Both the position numbers and the translations under genes were made by a program. Below the pieces are notes generated by a model that made no database searches, was not told where the DNA came from, and was given only the letters and a program-made list of their open reading frames with translations. Below are positions 32,891 to 43,381 of a stretch of DNA of 64,000 nucleotides, in pieces. The stretch's first letter is position 1. Each line of letters begins with the position of its first letter. Source of the DNA: an uncultured Spirochaetaceae bacterium (GTDB taxonomy: Bacteria; Spirochaetota; Spirochaetia; Sphaerochaetales; Sphaerochaetaceae); contig CALXYL010000006.1 in NCBI GenBank assembly GCA_944392985.1, positions 1-64,000 of the forward strand, given 5' to 3'.

Positions 32891-34655
32891 GCTCCTTGAA
32901 GCGGTCAAGCAGCGTACTGAAATGCCTCGTCGCCGCCCTGACCGGTTCCGGTGTGCTCATGTCCACTCCAGCCATCTTCAGTGATTCAATCGGGTAGCGC
33001 GATCCTCCGGACGAGAGGAAGGATATATAGTCATCCCTTTCCCTGTCTCCTCCTGAAAGGACCCTTTCAGAAAGCGCGATCGATGCGGATATCCCGGTTG
33101 CGTACTTATAGCAGTAGAACGCCCTGTAGAAATGGGGGACACGGAGCCCCTCGAGATCGCTCTCTTCCTCGAACTCCATCATGGGGCCGAAATATGCCTC
33201 AAGCAGCTTCCTGTATTCAGTCCTGAGCGTTTCAAGCGTGACAGGCTGACCCTTCTCAGCCAGGCGGTGTATATTCAGCTCGAATTCCGCGAACATCGTC
33301 TGCCTGAAGAGGGTTGCAACCTCATCATCGAGGTTCTTTCCGATGATGTATGCTTCCTCATCCCTGGAGGATGCATGCTCAACCAGATAGCGGGAGAGCA
33401 GGTTCTCGTTGAATGTCGATGCAGTTTCTGCCTCGAAGATCGAGTAGTCATAGCACATATACGGATTGTTCTTTACGGAATACCATGTATGCATCGAATG
33501 CCCGCCTTCATGGATGAGGGTGAACACAGAGTCCAGCACATCCTCCTCGAAATTGGTGAGGATATAAGGCTCTCCTGTATAGCCACCAGCGGAGAATGCG
33601 CCACTGCGCTTGCCTTTGTTCTCATATCTATCTACCCAGCGCCTCTCTGTCAGCCCTGAAAGCAGCGTGTTCCTGTATTCATCGCCAAGCGGTCTGATGG
33701 CTTCCCCTATGAGGGCTACAGCCTCATCATAGCTGTGGTGCTGCCTGAATCCTTCGACCATCGGCATGTAGCAGTCCCAGTGGTGGAGCTTCTCCTTTCC
33801 CAGCACCTTTGCCTTGACACGGTAGTATTCATGAAGCACGGGGAAGGCATCATGCACTGCATCTATGAGGGACGTGTAGACCGAAGTGGGGATCCTGTCT
33901 GGGAAAAGCGCCGCCTCCAGGGAGCTGCGGAAACCCCGTGCACGGCTGAGGAAGATATCCTCCTGCACTGAAGCGGAATAGAGATCGGCGAGTGTGTGCC
34001 TGTGATCGCTGTAGCCTTTGTAATACTGTCTGTAGGCCTTTTCCCTGATGCTTTCATCGCTGTTTCTTATGAAGATGGAGTATGTGCTGTGTGTGAGCTT
34101 CTCCCCATTGATCGAGCCGAAGTCGAGATCAGCGTTGTTCAGGTCCATGAATGCCTTTTCCGATGATCCCGAGAGGGGCGAGAAGAGGCTTAGGAGATGT
34201 TCTTCCTTTTCTGACAGCACATGGTCCTTTTCCCTCAGGGTCTTTCTCATCCAGATCCTGTACTCTGCGAACCGCGGTTCCCTGAGCCATGTGCGGAGCA
34301 GCTTGGTGTCTATTGAAAGGAGCTCTGGAGTGAAGTAGGAGAAGCGCTCTGAGAACTCTGCCGCGGCCGCCTGATATGTGCCGAGCCGCCTCATGTTGCA
34401 GCTGTCCGTGCTGTCAGTCTCATACATCAGGAATGCCCAGTTGCCGATCCTTTCCGCCTCCATTGAGACTGTTCTGTAGTAATCAAGGGCATTGTAAAGC
34501 AGATCGGGTCCATCCCCGAGATGACCTTTGAATGAGGATGCCTTCCTGAAGAGCCTTGCGAGCTTCTTCATGCTCCTGTCCCATTCATCCCCGTTCCTGA
34601 CAAGCCCGGAGAGATCCCATGTATCCTCTGTCCGCTGATCCTTTCTGTCCATCAT
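32874..34655 (-). CDS. pepF: Oligoendopeptidase F (M3 metallopeptidase)
   Basis: A 593-residue zinc peptidase. The HEGGH motif at about residues 382-386 (in TLIHEGGHSMHTWYS) supplies two zinc ligands and the catalytic Glu, and IFEAETASTFNENLL supplies the third. The preceding GGYTGEPYILTNF and the C-terminal FYCYKYATGISASIALS are typical for PepF. It degrades short peptides in the cytoplasm. The start overlaps the rdgB stop (ATGATG), so the two are co-expressed. Confidence 0.93.
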   Translation of the reverse strand: MMDRKDQRTEDTWDLSGLVRNGDEWDRSMKKLARLFRKASSFKGHLGDGPDLLYNALDYYRTVSMEAERIGNWAFLMYETDSTDSCNMRRLGTYQAAAAEFSERFSYFTPELLSIDTKLLRTWLREPRFAEYRIWMRKTLREKDHVLSEKEEHLLSLFSPLSGSSEKAFMDLNNADLDFGSINGEKLTHSTYSIFIRNSDESIREKAYRQYYKGYSDHRHTLADLYSASVQEDIFLSRARGFRSSLEAALFPDRIPTSVYTSLIDAVHDAFPVLHEYYRVKAKVLGKEKLHHWDCYMPMVEGFRQHHSYDEAVALIGEAIRPLGDEYRNTLLSGLTERRWVDRYENKGKRSGAFSAGGYTGEPYILTNFEEDVLDSVFTLIHEGGHSMHTWYSVKNNPYMCYDYSIFEAETASTFNENLLSRYLVEHASSRDEEAYIIGKNLDDEVATLFRQTMFAEFELNIHRLAEKGQPVTLETLRTEYRKLLEAYFGPMMEFEEESDLEGLRVPHFYRAFYCYKYATGISASIALSERVLSGGDRERDDYISFLSSGGSRYPIESLKMAGVDMSTPEPVRAATRHFSTLLDRFKELREID

Positions 34656-35248
34656 CTTCCTGCCTCCTTCTCGATAAGCATCCTCATAAGGCGCGCGGCC
34701 TTGCCCCTGTGGGAGTATCTGTCCTTCTCTCCTTCGGGAAGCTCTGCGGCTATCATTCCCGCCTCATCCATGTAGAATACAGGATCATAGCCGAATCCTG
34801 CCGTTCCTGAGGGGGCAAGGGCAATCGAACCGCTGCAGCTTTCCTGGATTATGTACCGTCTTTCTGGAGAAAGGATAAGGCACAGGGCTGTGACAAACAT
34901 GGCGCTCCTGTCCTCGACGCCCTCCATATTCTCAAGCAGGAGCATGTATTTCTCCTCTGCAGAGAGCTTCCTGCCTTTCTCTTCCTCACCATAGCGCGCC
35001 GTATGGATTCCCGGCTTGCCTCCAAGTGCTTTCACCATCAGCCCTGAATCATCAGCGATGACAGGCGCATGGACGATGGAGTAGAGCGCTTCTGCCTTTA
35101 TCGTTGCGTTCTCTATGAAATCCCTGCCAGTCTCCTCGGGGTCGAATTCGATCCCTTCTTCCTTTGGCAGCACGAGTTCCCATCCTCCAAGGAGGCGGGA
35201 CATCTCCTTCTTCTTATGGGGATTGCCGGATGCGAAGTAGAGTTTCAT
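34652..35248 (-). CDS. rdgB: dITP/XTP pyrophosphatase (HAM1 family)
   Basis: A 198-residue protein with the family signatures: FASGNPHKKKEM at the N-terminus, ETGRDFIENATIKA, VIADDSGLMVKALGGKPGIHTARYG, GTAGFGYDPVFY and YSHRGKAARLM at the end. It removes inosine and xanthosine triphosphates from the nucleotide pool. It precedes pepF with overlapping stop and start codons. A 33-base gap separates it from the upstream HTH gene on the same strand. Confidence 0.95.
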   Translation of the reverse strand: MKLYFASGNPHKKKEMSRLLGGWELVLPKEEGIEFDPEETGRDFIENATIKAEALYSIVHAPVIADDSGLMVKALGGKPGIHTARYGEEEKGRKLSAEEKYMLLLENMEGVEDRSAMFVTALCLILSPERRYIIQESCSGSIALAPSGTAGFGYDPVFYMDEAGMIAAELPEGEKDRYSHRGKAARLMRMLIEKEAGR

Positions 35249-35281
35249 GGAATGAATATAGATCCATTGGCCCTCCGATGG

Positions 35282-36265
35282 CTATAGTCCGCCAGCTACA
35301 GCTTCGATCATGAGCCGCATCCGCTTTATGCCATAGCTTACGGCGGAGCGGGAGACCCCGAATATCAAAGCGATCTCCTTGTGTGACATGCCGGCTCTGG
35401 CCTTTCCAAGCTCGATCCGCCGTCTGCTGTAGATCCCCGATAGCTTCCTGTACTTCTCCGTGAGCACCTTCCTTGCATTCCCGTCTGTTTCGCTCCATAT
35501 TGCCTGTCTCAGCTGCATCATCACCTTCCAATGCCTTCCTGATACATCCTCAAGTGTTCTTATCGTTTTGCCGCTTCTCATTTCGAGGAATTCATGGCGA
35601 AGCGTGTACAGGTGGGATACCGCCACGATATCCGTGCGGAGCAGCCTGGAAATGCCTGCGATGAATCCTGGGGACTCCGTCTGAGGCAAGGCGAGGATGT
35701 ATGAGATGAACTGGCGCCTCTGCTGTGGTTTGACAAGCATATCGGAGAGTTGCTTTTCCTTATTGGAGAGAGCCATTGATGATCTTCCTCTGTCCCGTAC
35801 TATGTATGAGGCGGTTTCCTTCATATCCATCCGCATAATACGGCTTCCGTCCGCATCTGCGGAGTAGGGGACGCAATGCTCGCTGACTGCGGGTTCAAAG
35901 ATCGTGGGATCCGAGAACAGCATGGCATTCTCCATCCTTTCATTTCTGGATTTCGTCCTCTGGAAGCGCATTACACGGAAGCGGCAGAGCTGTGTCAGAT
36001 ACGCGTTGTATGAAGCACCAGTCGGCCTGAATGAGCTGATGATCCATCCTATGTCCTTCTGCATATCCAGCAGGAATGCGCTTGCATCCTCTTCCTTCAC
36101 CGCGAGGCTTCGCATTGGGATCAGATAGAGCAGCAGGGCCGTGCGGTCCCTTATCCCTTTCTCCATCATTGCCCTGCGTTCATCCGTGCAGTTCTCATCG
36201 TTGTATTCAAGGACAGAGGCGGTGAAGGCCCTGTCTTCCTCGGCAGTGAAATATCGGCAAATCAT
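35282..36265 (-). CDS. Uncharacterised protein with C-terminal helix-turn-helix
   Basis: A 327-residue, mostly helical and basic protein. The start at 36265 follows AGGAGG four bases upstream. The last 40 residues hold a clear helix-turn-helix resembling sigma region 4 or MarR/LuxR-type folds (MSHKEIALIFGVSRSAVSYG). The middle contains FRPTGASYNAYLTQLCRFRVMRFQR, a basic helix pair that could contact nucleic acid or RNA polymerase, and the rest matches no family I know. It looks like a spirochaete-specific regulator, possibly a divergent sigma-like protein. It may share a transcript with rdgB-pepF. Confidence 0.5.
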   Translation of the reverse strand: MICRYFTAEEDRAFTASVLEYNDENCTDERRAMMEKGIRDRTALLLYLIPMRSLAVKEEDASAFLLDMQKDIGWIISSFRPTGASYNAYLTQLCRFRVMRFQRTKSRNERMENAMLFSDPTIFEPAVSEHCVPYSADADGSRIMRMDMKETASYIVRDRGRSSMALSNKEKQLSDMLVKPQQRRQFISYILALPQTESPGFIAGISRLLRTDIVAVSHLYTLRHEFLEMRSGKTIRTLEDVSGRHWKVMMQLRQAIWSETDGNARKVLTEKYRKLSGIYSRRRIELGKARAGMSHKEIALIFGVSRSAVSYGIKRMRLMIEAVAGGL

Positions 36266-36384
36266 ATGACCTCCTGGCATGTGTCATATGCATTTGCCGT
36301 ACCAGAATCCGCAGGGCATGCGGATAATCAATCCAATGCTATAGGATATAAGGAGATATCAGATTCCAGTGAAGGTGACACGTG

Positions 36385-37374
36385 TCACTCTGCAGCCATT
36401 GCCTCTTCCATCATGGCTATCAGCATCGCCTTCACCTGATCTATTTTCATGTCCTTCACAGAGGCTCCCGCGGCTTTGCTGTGTCCGCCTCCGCCGAGCC
36501 GGGCTGCAATGGCCCCGACATCAAGGCCTGATCTGTTCTTCGAACGGAACCCGATCTCCATCGCATCCCCCTTGTCCTTTATGAGGATAACTGCCTTCAC
36601 GCCTTCCGTCTCCAGTAGCGATGCGTATACTCCATCGGATAGCCGGCCGTCCTTCATCTCGATGCCCTGGACTGCGATGATGAGCCGCCCATCGAGCACA
36701 GCTTCCGCCTCTGCGATTATCCTTGCAGTATCCTTTATATCGGAGAGCTTCCGGCCATCATGCATCTCGTCGTAGATCTCATAAGGGGAGATGCCGCATT
36801 CGGTGAAGGCTGCGGCACGCCTGAGGCATTCCGGTGCGGCTTCTGATGAAAGGAAGTGGTAGAAACCTGTATCTGTCACGAATCCCCTGTAGAGGTAATC
36901 AGCTGTCGTCCTGTCGAGTGCGACGCCAAGGCTCTCCCTGACAACATCGACGAGCATCGTCGTGGAAGGGGAGGCGGGAACGATGTAGCTCATCCCGCTT
37001 TCTGTGAACGGAACTCCCGATGAATGATGGTCTATCACAACCCGTGGAAGATCCATCAACGCCTCGAAAGGAATTCCCGGCCGATCCGGCGTGGAGCAGT
37101 CAAGCACGATGACAAGCGGCTTTCTGGCAATGAACCCGCTTTCCACTTCCTTGGAGAAAAGAGGTTCCAGCGCCTTGATGTCATCACGCAGGAATGGCCC
37201 TTCGTTGACCAGGCAGACGCTCTTTCCCATCTGGGTGAGTATCCTTGCCATAGCCAGCGAGGAATAAAGAGCGTCGCCATCGGGATTGCGGTGTGCAATG
37301 ACGATGGCGGCTTCTGACTGTTCAATGGATCTGATCAGCTTTCCGCTGCATTCAGGGAATATACTTCTCTCCAT
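36385..37374 (-). CDS. nrnA: DHH-family nanoRNase/pAp phosphatase
   Basis: A 329-residue DHH/DHHA1 phosphoesterase. The metal-binding motifs are [39 protein letters not shown] and the DHHA1 end [13 protein letters not shown]. NrnA-type enzymes degrade oligonucleotides of 2-5 bases and often dephosphorylate pAp. The start at 37374 has AAGGA upstream and overlaps the clpX end by 23 bases; an ATG at 37410 would extend further into clpX without a site. It is the last gene after tig-clpP-clpX. Confidence 0.87.
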   Translation of the reverse strand: MERSIFPECSGKLIRSIEQSEAAIVIAHRNPDGDALYSSLAMARILTQMGKSVCLVNEGPFLRDDIKALEPLFSKEVESGFIARKPLVIVLDCSTPDRPGIPFEALMDLPRVVIDHHSSGVPFTESGMSYIVPASPSTTMLVDVVRESLGVALDRTTADYLYRGFVTDTGFYHFLSSEAAPECLRRAAAFTECGISPYEIYDEMHDGRKLSDIKDTARIIAEAEAVLDGRLIIAVQGIEMKDGRLSDGVYASLLETEGVKAVILIKDKGDAMEIGFRSKNRSGLDVGAIAARLGGGGHSKAAGASVKDMKIDQVKAMLIAMMEEAMAAE

Positions 37375-38599
37375 GCTTGATGATCCTTGGCTCCGTTCTC
37401 TTCTCGACATTCTCCCTGTCGACGACGACTTCCTCCACCCCTGTCATGGATGGGATCTCATAGCTGATGCCGAGCATGAGGTTCTCGACTATCGACCTGA
37501 GGCCACGGGCGCCCGTCTTTTCCTTGTATGCTTTCTCAGCAATGGCGGTGATCGCCTCATCGGTGAATGTCAGCTTGATGCCATCGAGACCGAACGATGT
37601 CTCATACTGGCGGAGTATTGAATTCCTGGGCTCTGTGATGATACGTCTGAGATCCTCCATCCTGAGGTTATTCAGCGTAACATGCACAGGCAGACGTCCG
37701 ATGAACTCCGGTATGAGCCCGAACTTGATCAGGTCGTCTGGATGCAGCTCCTTATAAAGTGATTCAAGGTTCTTCTCCTCGCTTGAGCGGATCTCCGCGC
37801 CGAATCCCATCGCGGATACTGCAACCCTTTTCTCGATTATCCTGTCCAGCCCAACGAATGCACCACCGCAGATGAAGAGTATGTTCGATGTGTCGATCTT
37901 CAGCATCTCCTGGTTCGGATGCTTGCGTCCTCCCTGTGGCGGAACGGAAGCAACAGTGCCCTCAATGATCTTCAGCAGTGCCTGCTGCACACCTTCTCCT
38001 GAGACGTCGCGCGTAATCGAGACATTCTCTCCCTTCTTGGAGATCTTGTCGATCTCATCGATGAAGATGATGCCATGCTGTGCCCGCTGGATGTTGAAAT
38101 CCGCGGCTTCTATGAGCTTGAGAAGGATGTTCTCCACATCCTCTCCGACATATCCAGCCTCTGTCAGCGTTGTCGCGTCTGCAATGGCGAATGGAACATC
38201 GAGCTTCTTTGCCAGTGTTCTTGCCAGAAGCGTCTTTCCTGTTCCAGTCGGTCCGATCATCAGGATGTTGGACTTGTCAATCTCAACGCCTGATTCCTCG
38301 ATCTCCTTTGCGTACTTGACCCTCTTGTAGTGGTTGTAGACAGCGACGGAAAGAACCCTCTTTGCCTCGTCCTGCCCGATCACATATGCGTCGAGATACG
38401 CCTTGAGCTCCTCAGGGGTAGGAATTTCCTTGATATCATCAACGGCATCTCCGCCGCTTCCGCCATCACCTTTCCTGAGGATATCGTTGCATGTCCTGAG
38501 GCATTCCTCGCAGATAGCGACACCTGGGCCGTTGATGGCCCTGACGGTACCATCGAGCGGACGGCCGCAGAAGGAGCAGTATTTCGCGTTCCTTGCCAT
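37352..38599 (-). CDS. clpX: ATP-dependent Clp protease unfoldase ClpX
   Basis: A 415-residue AAA+ unfoldase. The zinc-binding domain has Cys 8, 11, 30 and 33. Walker A is GPTGTGKT at 116-123, Walker B is [10 protein letters not shown], sensor and pore loops are in place ([11 protein letters not shown]), and [15 protein letters not shown] follows as usual. It unfolds tagged proteins and feeds ClpP. The gene begins 1 base after the clpP stop. Confidence 0.97.
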   Translation of the reverse strand: MARNAKYCSFCGRPLDGTVRAINGPGVAICEECLRTCNDILRKGDGGSGGDAVDDIKEIPTPEELKAYLDAYVIGQDEAKRVLSVAVYNHYKRVKYAKEIEESGVEIDKSNILMIGPTGTGKTLLARTLAKKLDVPFAIADATTLTEAGYVGEDVENILLKLIEAADFNIQRAQHGIIFIDEIDKISKKGENVSITRDVSGEGVQQALLKIIEGTVASVPPQGGRKHPNQEMLKIDTSNILFICGGAFVGLDRIIEKRVAVSAMGFGAEIRSSEEKNLESLYKELHPDDLIKFGLIPEFIGRLPVHVTLNNLRMEDLRRIITEPRNSILRQYETSFGLDGIKLTFTDEAITAIAEKAYKEKTGARGLRSIVENLMLGISYEIPSMTGVEEVVVDRENVEKRTEPRIIKHGEKYIP

Positions 38600-38600
38600 A

Positions 38601-39191
38601 TTATCTGATCACCTTATCTACGATTCCGTAGTCCTTGGCTGCATCTGCATCCATGTAGAAATCCCTCAGCGCATCCTTCCTGATATCCTCTTCCTTCCTT
38701 CCTGTGTGAACAGCAAGCAGGCGGGTTGTGACATCATATATGCGCTGCAGCTCCTTGGAGGAGACGATTATGTCCGAAGCCTGTCCTTCTGCACCACCTG
38801 AAGGCTGATGGATCATCACCCTTGCGTTCGGCAGGATCGAGCGTCTGCCTTCCTCTCCGGCTGCAAGCAGGATCGCAGCCATTGAGCATGCCTGCCCCAT
38901 GCAGATTGTCTGCACTGGGCACTTCACATACTGCATCGTGTCATAGATCGCCAGCCCGGCAGTTACGCTTCCGCCAGGGCTGTTGATGTAAAGGCTGATT
39001 TCCTTCTCCGGGTTCTCGCTTTCCAGGAAAATAAGCTCTGCCACGACAAGATCTGCAGTGGCATCCGTAATCTCCCCGTCAACGAAGATGATTCTGTCCT
39101 TCAGCAGACGGGAGAAGATATCATACTGTCTTTCGCCTGTTCCCGACTGCTCTACGACATAGGGAACAAGCGTATTCATCCTTTCTTTCAA
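38601..39191 (-). CDS. clpP: ATP-dependent Clp protease proteolytic subunit
   Basis: A 196-residue serine peptidase. Ser 103 in [12 protein letters not shown] and His 128 in [11 protein letters not shown] are the catalytic pair, with the Asp of the triad in the C-terminal part; [20 protein letters not shown] is the oxyanion-loop region. It forms the barrel chamber of the ClpXP protease. It follows trigger factor at 10 bases and precedes clpX at 1 base, the common bacterial order. Confidence 0.97.
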   Translation of the reverse strand: MKERMNTLVPYVVEQSGTGERQYDIFSRLLKDRIIFVDGEITDATADLVVAELIFLESENPEKEISLYINSPGGSVTAGLAIYDTMQYVKCPVQTICMGQACSMAAILLAAGEEGRRSILPNARVMIHQPSGGAEGQASDIIVSSKELQRIYDVTTRLLAVHTGRKEEDIRKDALRDFYMDADAAKDYGIVDKVIR

Positions 39192-39201
39192 GCTAATCCT
39201 C

Positions 39202-40536
39202 TCAGAGACCCATGTAGTCGCCGTAGCTCTTCTTCTCGCCTTCCTTGAATGTGTTGTTCTCGATAAGGTAGGGGAGGACCTTTGCGAACTGCATCTCGTC
39301 CTTGATCATATCCTTGTATGAGTCCTTCTCTGAATCCGGAACATTCTTGAGCTGCTTCTCGCACTCGGCGTTGAGCTCTTCCTCCGGTATCTCGAAGTCC
39401 TCCTTCTCGCGGATCCTGTCCATGATCAGCTGCGTCTTGATCGTTTTCTCGGCATCTTCCTTCCACTCGTTCTGGATGGCTTCCTTTGTCGATCCCTGCA
39501 TCTGCATGAACTTCTCAAGCTGCTCCTCCGTTACACCCATCTGGCGGACAAAGCCTCTCCAGCGGTTGTCAAGTTCAGCCTGGAGCATTGAGGCCGGAAT
39601 CGCGATGCTGACTTCGGAAGCGAGCTTTGCCATGATGGCATCCTCCTTCTCCCTCTTTGCGGCATCGTCTGCATTCTTCTGCAGCCTTTCCCTGATACCT
39701 GCCTTGAGGTCAGCAACAGTCTTATACTCTTCCTTCACATCCTGTGCAAAGTCGTCATCGACTGCAGGAAGCTCCCTCTCCTTGAGTGTGGTGAGCTTGA
39801 TGCGGAGCGTGATGGTCTTTCCATCATAGCCAGGGATGTTATCCTCCTCTGTATATGACTTCGTGACCGTCTTCTCGTCTCCTGCCTTCATGCCCTCGAT
39901 ATCCTTGTCGAGCTTGTAGAAGTTGTATCCCGAGCCGAGGGTGAAGGTGAATCCGTCCCTCTTCGTGTGCTCAACTTCGTTACCTTCCGCATCGAGCTCA
40001 ACATAGTCGATAGTCGCAATGTCGCCGCTCTTTGCCTCTCCGTCCTTTGTGCGCACGATCGCGTTCTGCTCGCGGTACTTCTCGATCTCCTTCTCGATAT
40101 CGGCATCGGTGACCTCGATCGACGGAACCTCTACCTCAAGACCTGTGTACGATGGCAGATCGAAGCGCGGCATGACATCATAGACAACGGTGAATGTGAG
40201 ATCACTGTCCTTCTTGAAGGGGAGCAGCTTCTCCTCATCCTGCAGGACAGGCGTTGAGAAGACAAGCGGCATGTCCTTCTTGTCAAGGGACGCATACGCT
40301 TCCTTAAGGGCCTCTTCCATGGCGTCGAATGTGCTCTCCTCGCGGATCTGGTCGCCGAACTTCCTTTCAATGACCGATGAGGGTGCCCTTCCCTTCCTGA
40401 AGCCGGGGATTGTAAGGTCCTTGGCATATTTCTGTAGCCTCTTGCTGTATGCTTCCTCAATGGAGGCCGCATCCAATGTCAGCGTAAGCGCTGCCTGGGA
40501 GTTTTCAAGCTCCTTTACGCTCTTCTCGGTAATCAT
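39202..40536 (-). CDS. tig: Trigger factor, ribosome-bound chaperone
   Basis: A 444-residue three-domain chaperone. The ribosome-binding signature GFRKGRAP is at about residue 46-53 of the N-terminal domain. An FKBP-like prolyl isomerase domain follows ([15 protein letters not shown], ending [14 protein letters not shown]), then the long helical C-terminal domain. It meets nascent chains at the exit tunnel and can accelerate proline isomerisation. TAAGGATGG stands before the ATG. It heads the tig-clpP-clpX-nrnA operon. Confidence 0.96.
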   Translation of the reverse strand: MITEKSVKELENSQAALTLTLDAASIEEAYSKRLQKYAKDLTIPGFRKGRAPSSVIERKFGDQIREESTFDAMEEALKEAYASLDKKDMPLVFSTPVLQDEEKLLPFKKDSDLTFTVVYDVMPRFDLPSYTGLEVEVPSIEVTDADIEKEIEKYREQNAIVRTKDGEAKSGDIATIDYVELDAEGNEVEHTKRDGFTFTLGSGYNFYKLDKDIEGMKAGDEKTVTKSYTEEDNIPGYDGKTITLRIKLTTLKERELPAVDDDFAQDVKEEYKTVADLKAGIRERLQKNADDAAKREKEDAIMAKLASEVSIAIPASMLQAELDNRWRGFVRQMGVTEEQLEKFMQMQGSTKEAIQNEWKEDAEKTIKTQLIMDRIREKEDFEIPEEELNAECEKQLKNVPDSEKDSYKDMIKDEMQFAKVLPYLIENNTFKEGEKKSYGDYMGL

Positions 40537-40665
40537 CGCTATCCATCCTTATATATGCTGTATTTCAGAATGCATGTCTGCAACTTATGTAATATAACCA
40601 TTTTGGCGGGTTAAGTCACTACCTTGATGAACTCCATGCATGGAAAGGAATTAGGCATATTCATG

Positions 40666-40690
40666 GAAAAAGGGGCCCGAAGGCCCCTCA
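40666..40690 (-). terminator. Terminator of the DUF3798 transporter operon
   Basis: On the minus strand AGGGGCC pairs perfectly with GGCCCCT around a TTCG tetraloop and is followed by five T residues. It lies 18 bases past the last gene of the operon. Confidence 0.88.
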
Positions 40691-40707
40691 ATCGGTGGAT
40701 TGCACAG

Positions 40708-41226
40708 TTAGAAATCCATCGTGATATCACCGAACATCTCTTCCTCGGTTATCTGCTCCTCTGCGCTGCTCTCCTGTCCTGTGGAGAGTCCGAGAAGCTG
40801 TGCCATAGGAATGAACTCGGTGATGAACTTGTCCTCGCCAAGACCTGCGACGAAAGCAGGGAGGCTGAGAACGACCCGTGTCTCGTTAAGAGGTATCGAG
40901 AACTCACCCTCGACCTCGAACTGGTTGAAGTCCTCATCCTCGTAGATGACATGGATCGTATGCTTCTGCCTCATGACAGTTGCCTCACGTCTTGTGCGCG
41001 GTGAATACTCCGCGGCATCCATGCCATCGATCGAGACCTCCGCCCAGTCGAGCGCGCGGTAGGATACGCCATCGATCTCCGTTGTCCTGTTGTCGATATA
41101 GACAGTATGCTGCTTGCCGAAGCAGTAGAGGAACACGGCAAGGAGGATTACGACTACGATGACGCCGAGGCGTACATAGAAGGACAGATTGAAGATGTCC
41201 TTGATGCTCTTCTTGTTGTCACTCAT
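40708..41226 (-). CDS. One-helix membrane protein of the DUF3798 ABC cassette
   Basis: A 172-residue protein of no family I can name. It has a short basic cytoplasmic N-terminus, one strong membrane helix (about residues 20-36, GVIVVVILLAVFLYCFG), and then an extracytoplasmic domain with strand-like segments (TVYIDNRTTEIDG, HTIHVIYEDEDFNQFEVEG) and an acidic tail. The ATG overlaps the stop of permease 2 (ATGA), and a terminator follows, so it belongs to the five-gene transport operon. A role as an accessory subunit that contacts the binding protein or permease is inference from this tight coupling. Confidence 0.6.
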   Translation of the reverse strand: MSDNKKSIKDIFNLSFYVRLGVIVVVILLAVFLYCFGKQHTVYIDNRTTEIDGVSYRALDWAEVSIDGMDAAEYSPRTRREATVMRQKHTIHVIYEDEDFNQFEVEGEFSIPLNETRVVLSLPAFVAGLGEDKFITEFIPMAQLLGLSTGQESSAEEQITEEEMFGDITMDF

Positions 41227-42341
41227 GCCTTTGCTCCCTCCTTCTGAAGCCCTGCAAGCTGCTTTGCTGATTCAGCCTTCTCCCTTCTTGTCCTGATCTC
41301 ATAGAGAACGAGGGCGAGGGTGATGACGCCGTAGGAGACGAAAACGCGGAAATACTCTCCGATCTGTGCCTGTCCCATGAGCTTCATGCCCGCCTGTGGA
41401 GTCAGGATGAACATCAGGTGGAAGAGGATGATTCCGAGGAACACGTTCTTGATCGACGCCTTCGATACCGAAGCACCTCCGACAAGGAGAGCGGCGATGG
41501 AGAACATTCCGATCTGCGAATGGGAGTTGTATGTATTGAGTGTTCCCATATTCGACAGGTAGATGATCATACCGTAGGCCGCAAAGACCGTTGAGATCAC
41601 GATTGCAAGGATCCTCGTCCTCTCGACCTTGATTCCAGCCTCGCGTGCAACTTCCATATCCTGACCGACAGCCCTCATGTCCTGTCCGAGCTTCGTCTTG
41701 CGGAACCAGATGATCACAACGCAGAGAAGCGCGATGAAGATTATGGTGAGAATAGGGATGTTTATTCCGCCTATCGAGATCTGCCAGAAAGTGTCGATCG
41801 ACTGCCTGACATTGATCAGGTCTATCGTATTCCTCACGCCGTAGCCACGGGGGAGTATGACCTGATCCGATTCAATCGGGATTACAGGGCCCATTCCATA
41901 GAGCACCACAAGCTGGTAGACGCCGTTCATGAAGAACGAGATCATGTAGCTAGTGATCATCTCACGGCCCTTCGCCATGTTGAGCATCTTGCCGCAGAAC
42001 CAGCCGAGAAGCACAGCAATCGGTGTCGCGATGATCGCTGCAAGCAGCAGGCCGGGGATTCCAACGACATTCCATGCGGTGATGAAGATGATTCCGATCT
42101 GTCCTGCCATTGCTCCGAGCGTCATGCCGAAGTTCAGTCCCATTCCCGCCATGATAGGGATCAGAAGTGAAAGGACGAGGAAGCTGTTGCGCATGATCCT
42201 CGTGATGATCTGGCTGACAAGATACTGCCCAGAGTACCCGGCAAGTGGGATGCAGATGATGCAGAGCACGATGAAGATGATGGGCACGATGTTGTTGATG
42301 GCAAATTCCCTGATGTTGAATTCCTTTATATTCCTTCTCAT
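41223..42341 (-). CDS. ABC transporter permease 2 of the DUF3798 cassette
   Basis: A 372-residue membrane protein with about nine hydrophobic segments. It has the CUT2/BMP-like block MAGMGLNFGMTLGAMAGQIG near residue 65 and the cytoplasmic loop KTKLGQDMRAVGQDMEVAREAGI near residue 220. The other permease has the same two elements, so they form a heterodimeric channel. ATGA overlaps link it to both neighbours. The C-terminus is a basic, lysine-rich tail. Confidence 0.82.
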   Translation of the reverse strand: MRRNIKEFNIREFAINNIVPIIFIVLCIICIPLAGYSGQYLVSQIITRIMRNSFLVLSLLIPIMAGMGLNFGMTLGAMAGQIGIIFITAWNVVGIPGLLLAAIIATPIAVLLGWFCGKMLNMAKGREMITSYMISFFMNGVYQLVVLYGMGPVIPIESDQVILPRGYGVRNTIDLINVRQSIDTFWQISIGGINIPILTIIFIALLCVVIIWFRKTKLGQDMRAVGQDMEVAREAGIKVERTRILAIVISTVFAAYGMIIYLSNMGTLNTYNSHSQIGMFSIAALLVGGASVSKASIKNVFLGIILFHLMFILTPQAGMKLMGQAQIGEYFRVFVSYGVITLALVLYEIRTRREKAESAKQLAGLQKEGAKA

Positions 42342-43381
42342 CTTGATGCCCCCGTTTTCCTTGTCAGAGCGTAGAGGATCATACCGTTGGAGACGATGAT
42401 CCTGAGAACCTCGGACATATCAGTATGGATCAGGTTGTTCATGACAGAGGGTGTCATGGTTACGATGCCCTGATAAAGAATCGTTCCGATGATGACGTTC
42501 GCAATCGAGGCCTTGTTCACTGAAGCTCCTCCGATGAGGATCGCGGATACAGCCGGCATAGCCATATACATCGGTCCCTGATAGAGCTGTATGAAGCCGT
42601 ATCCCTGCTGGTAGCAGAGGATGCCGAGCGCCCCAAGCCATGTGGACATCATGACAGAGAGTGTCCTCTGCTTGTTGACATTGATGCCGGATGCCCTTGC
42701 GAAGATAGGATTGGAACCTACAGCTGTCATCGCTGTGCCTGTCTTTGTGTGGAGGAAAGCCCAGATGATGAAGGCGAAGATAGCGAAGAAGAGAATCTCT
42801 CCGAAGGATATCGAGAGAGTTCCGATGTTGATCTGGAGGAAATCCTTGAGCACATGGGAGTAGAATCCATCGGTTGAGATCGTCGTCCTCAGGCCGCTTC
42901 CCGAATAGCCCCAGACCATCGTCGGAGAGCTGTAGGGGAGGATAAGCCACATGATCGACATGAACGCGACGGATGAGAATCCCACATAGGTCGCGATCAT
43001 CATCTCACTTCCCTTTACTCTGTTCAGAAGCTGTCCATAGCCCCAGCCGAGGATCAGCGCGAACGGAGTGGAGTAGAGGATAGCGAGAATGAAAGAGAGA
43101 GGCCCTGTGACTCCTGTCTCAATGGAGAGCGTCGCTCCAAGAAGCCCTGAGATGATGCCAAGCGGAAGTCCGAAGTTGAGACCACAGCCTGAGTGGATCA
43201 TCGGAACCATCGCGAGAACCATGATTGAGTTCATTCCGAAGCGTGCAAGCGTATCGCTCAGCGATGCCCCGACATTGATCTCAACAAATGGTGCCACGAT
43301 GAAGAGAAGCAGGAGGAATCCCGCAATGATAAGCCTTGGCAGGCCGAATGATCTTAGAAGTTCCTTGACCTTTTCCATCAC
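42338..43381 (-). CDS. ABC transporter permease 1 of the DUF3798 cassette
   Basis: A 347-residue membrane protein with about nine hydrophobic segments. MIHSGCGLNFGLPLGIISG near residue 60 and HTKTGTAMTAVGSNPIFARASGINV near residue 208 mark it as a CUT2-like permease homologous to permease 2. GGCAAAG upstream is weak, but the ATG overlaps the ATPase stop (ATGA), so translation is probably coupled. Confidence 0.82.
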   Translation of the reverse strand: MMEKVKELLRSFGLPRLIIAGFLLLLFIVAPFVEINVGASLSDTLARFGMNSIMVLAMVPMIHSGCGLNFGLPLGIISGLLGATLSIETGVTGPLSFILAILYSTPFALILGWGYGQLLNRVKGSEMMIATYVGFSSVAFMSIMWLILPYSSPTMVWGYSGSGLRTTISTDGFYSHVLKDFLQINIGTLSISFGEILFFAIFAFIIWAFLHTKTGTAMTAVGSNPIFARASGINVNKQRTLSVMMSTWLGALGILCYQQGYGFIQLYQGPMYMAMPAVSAILIGGASVNKASIANVIIGTILYQGIVTMTPSVMNNLIHTDMSEVLRIIVSNGMILYALTRKTGASR

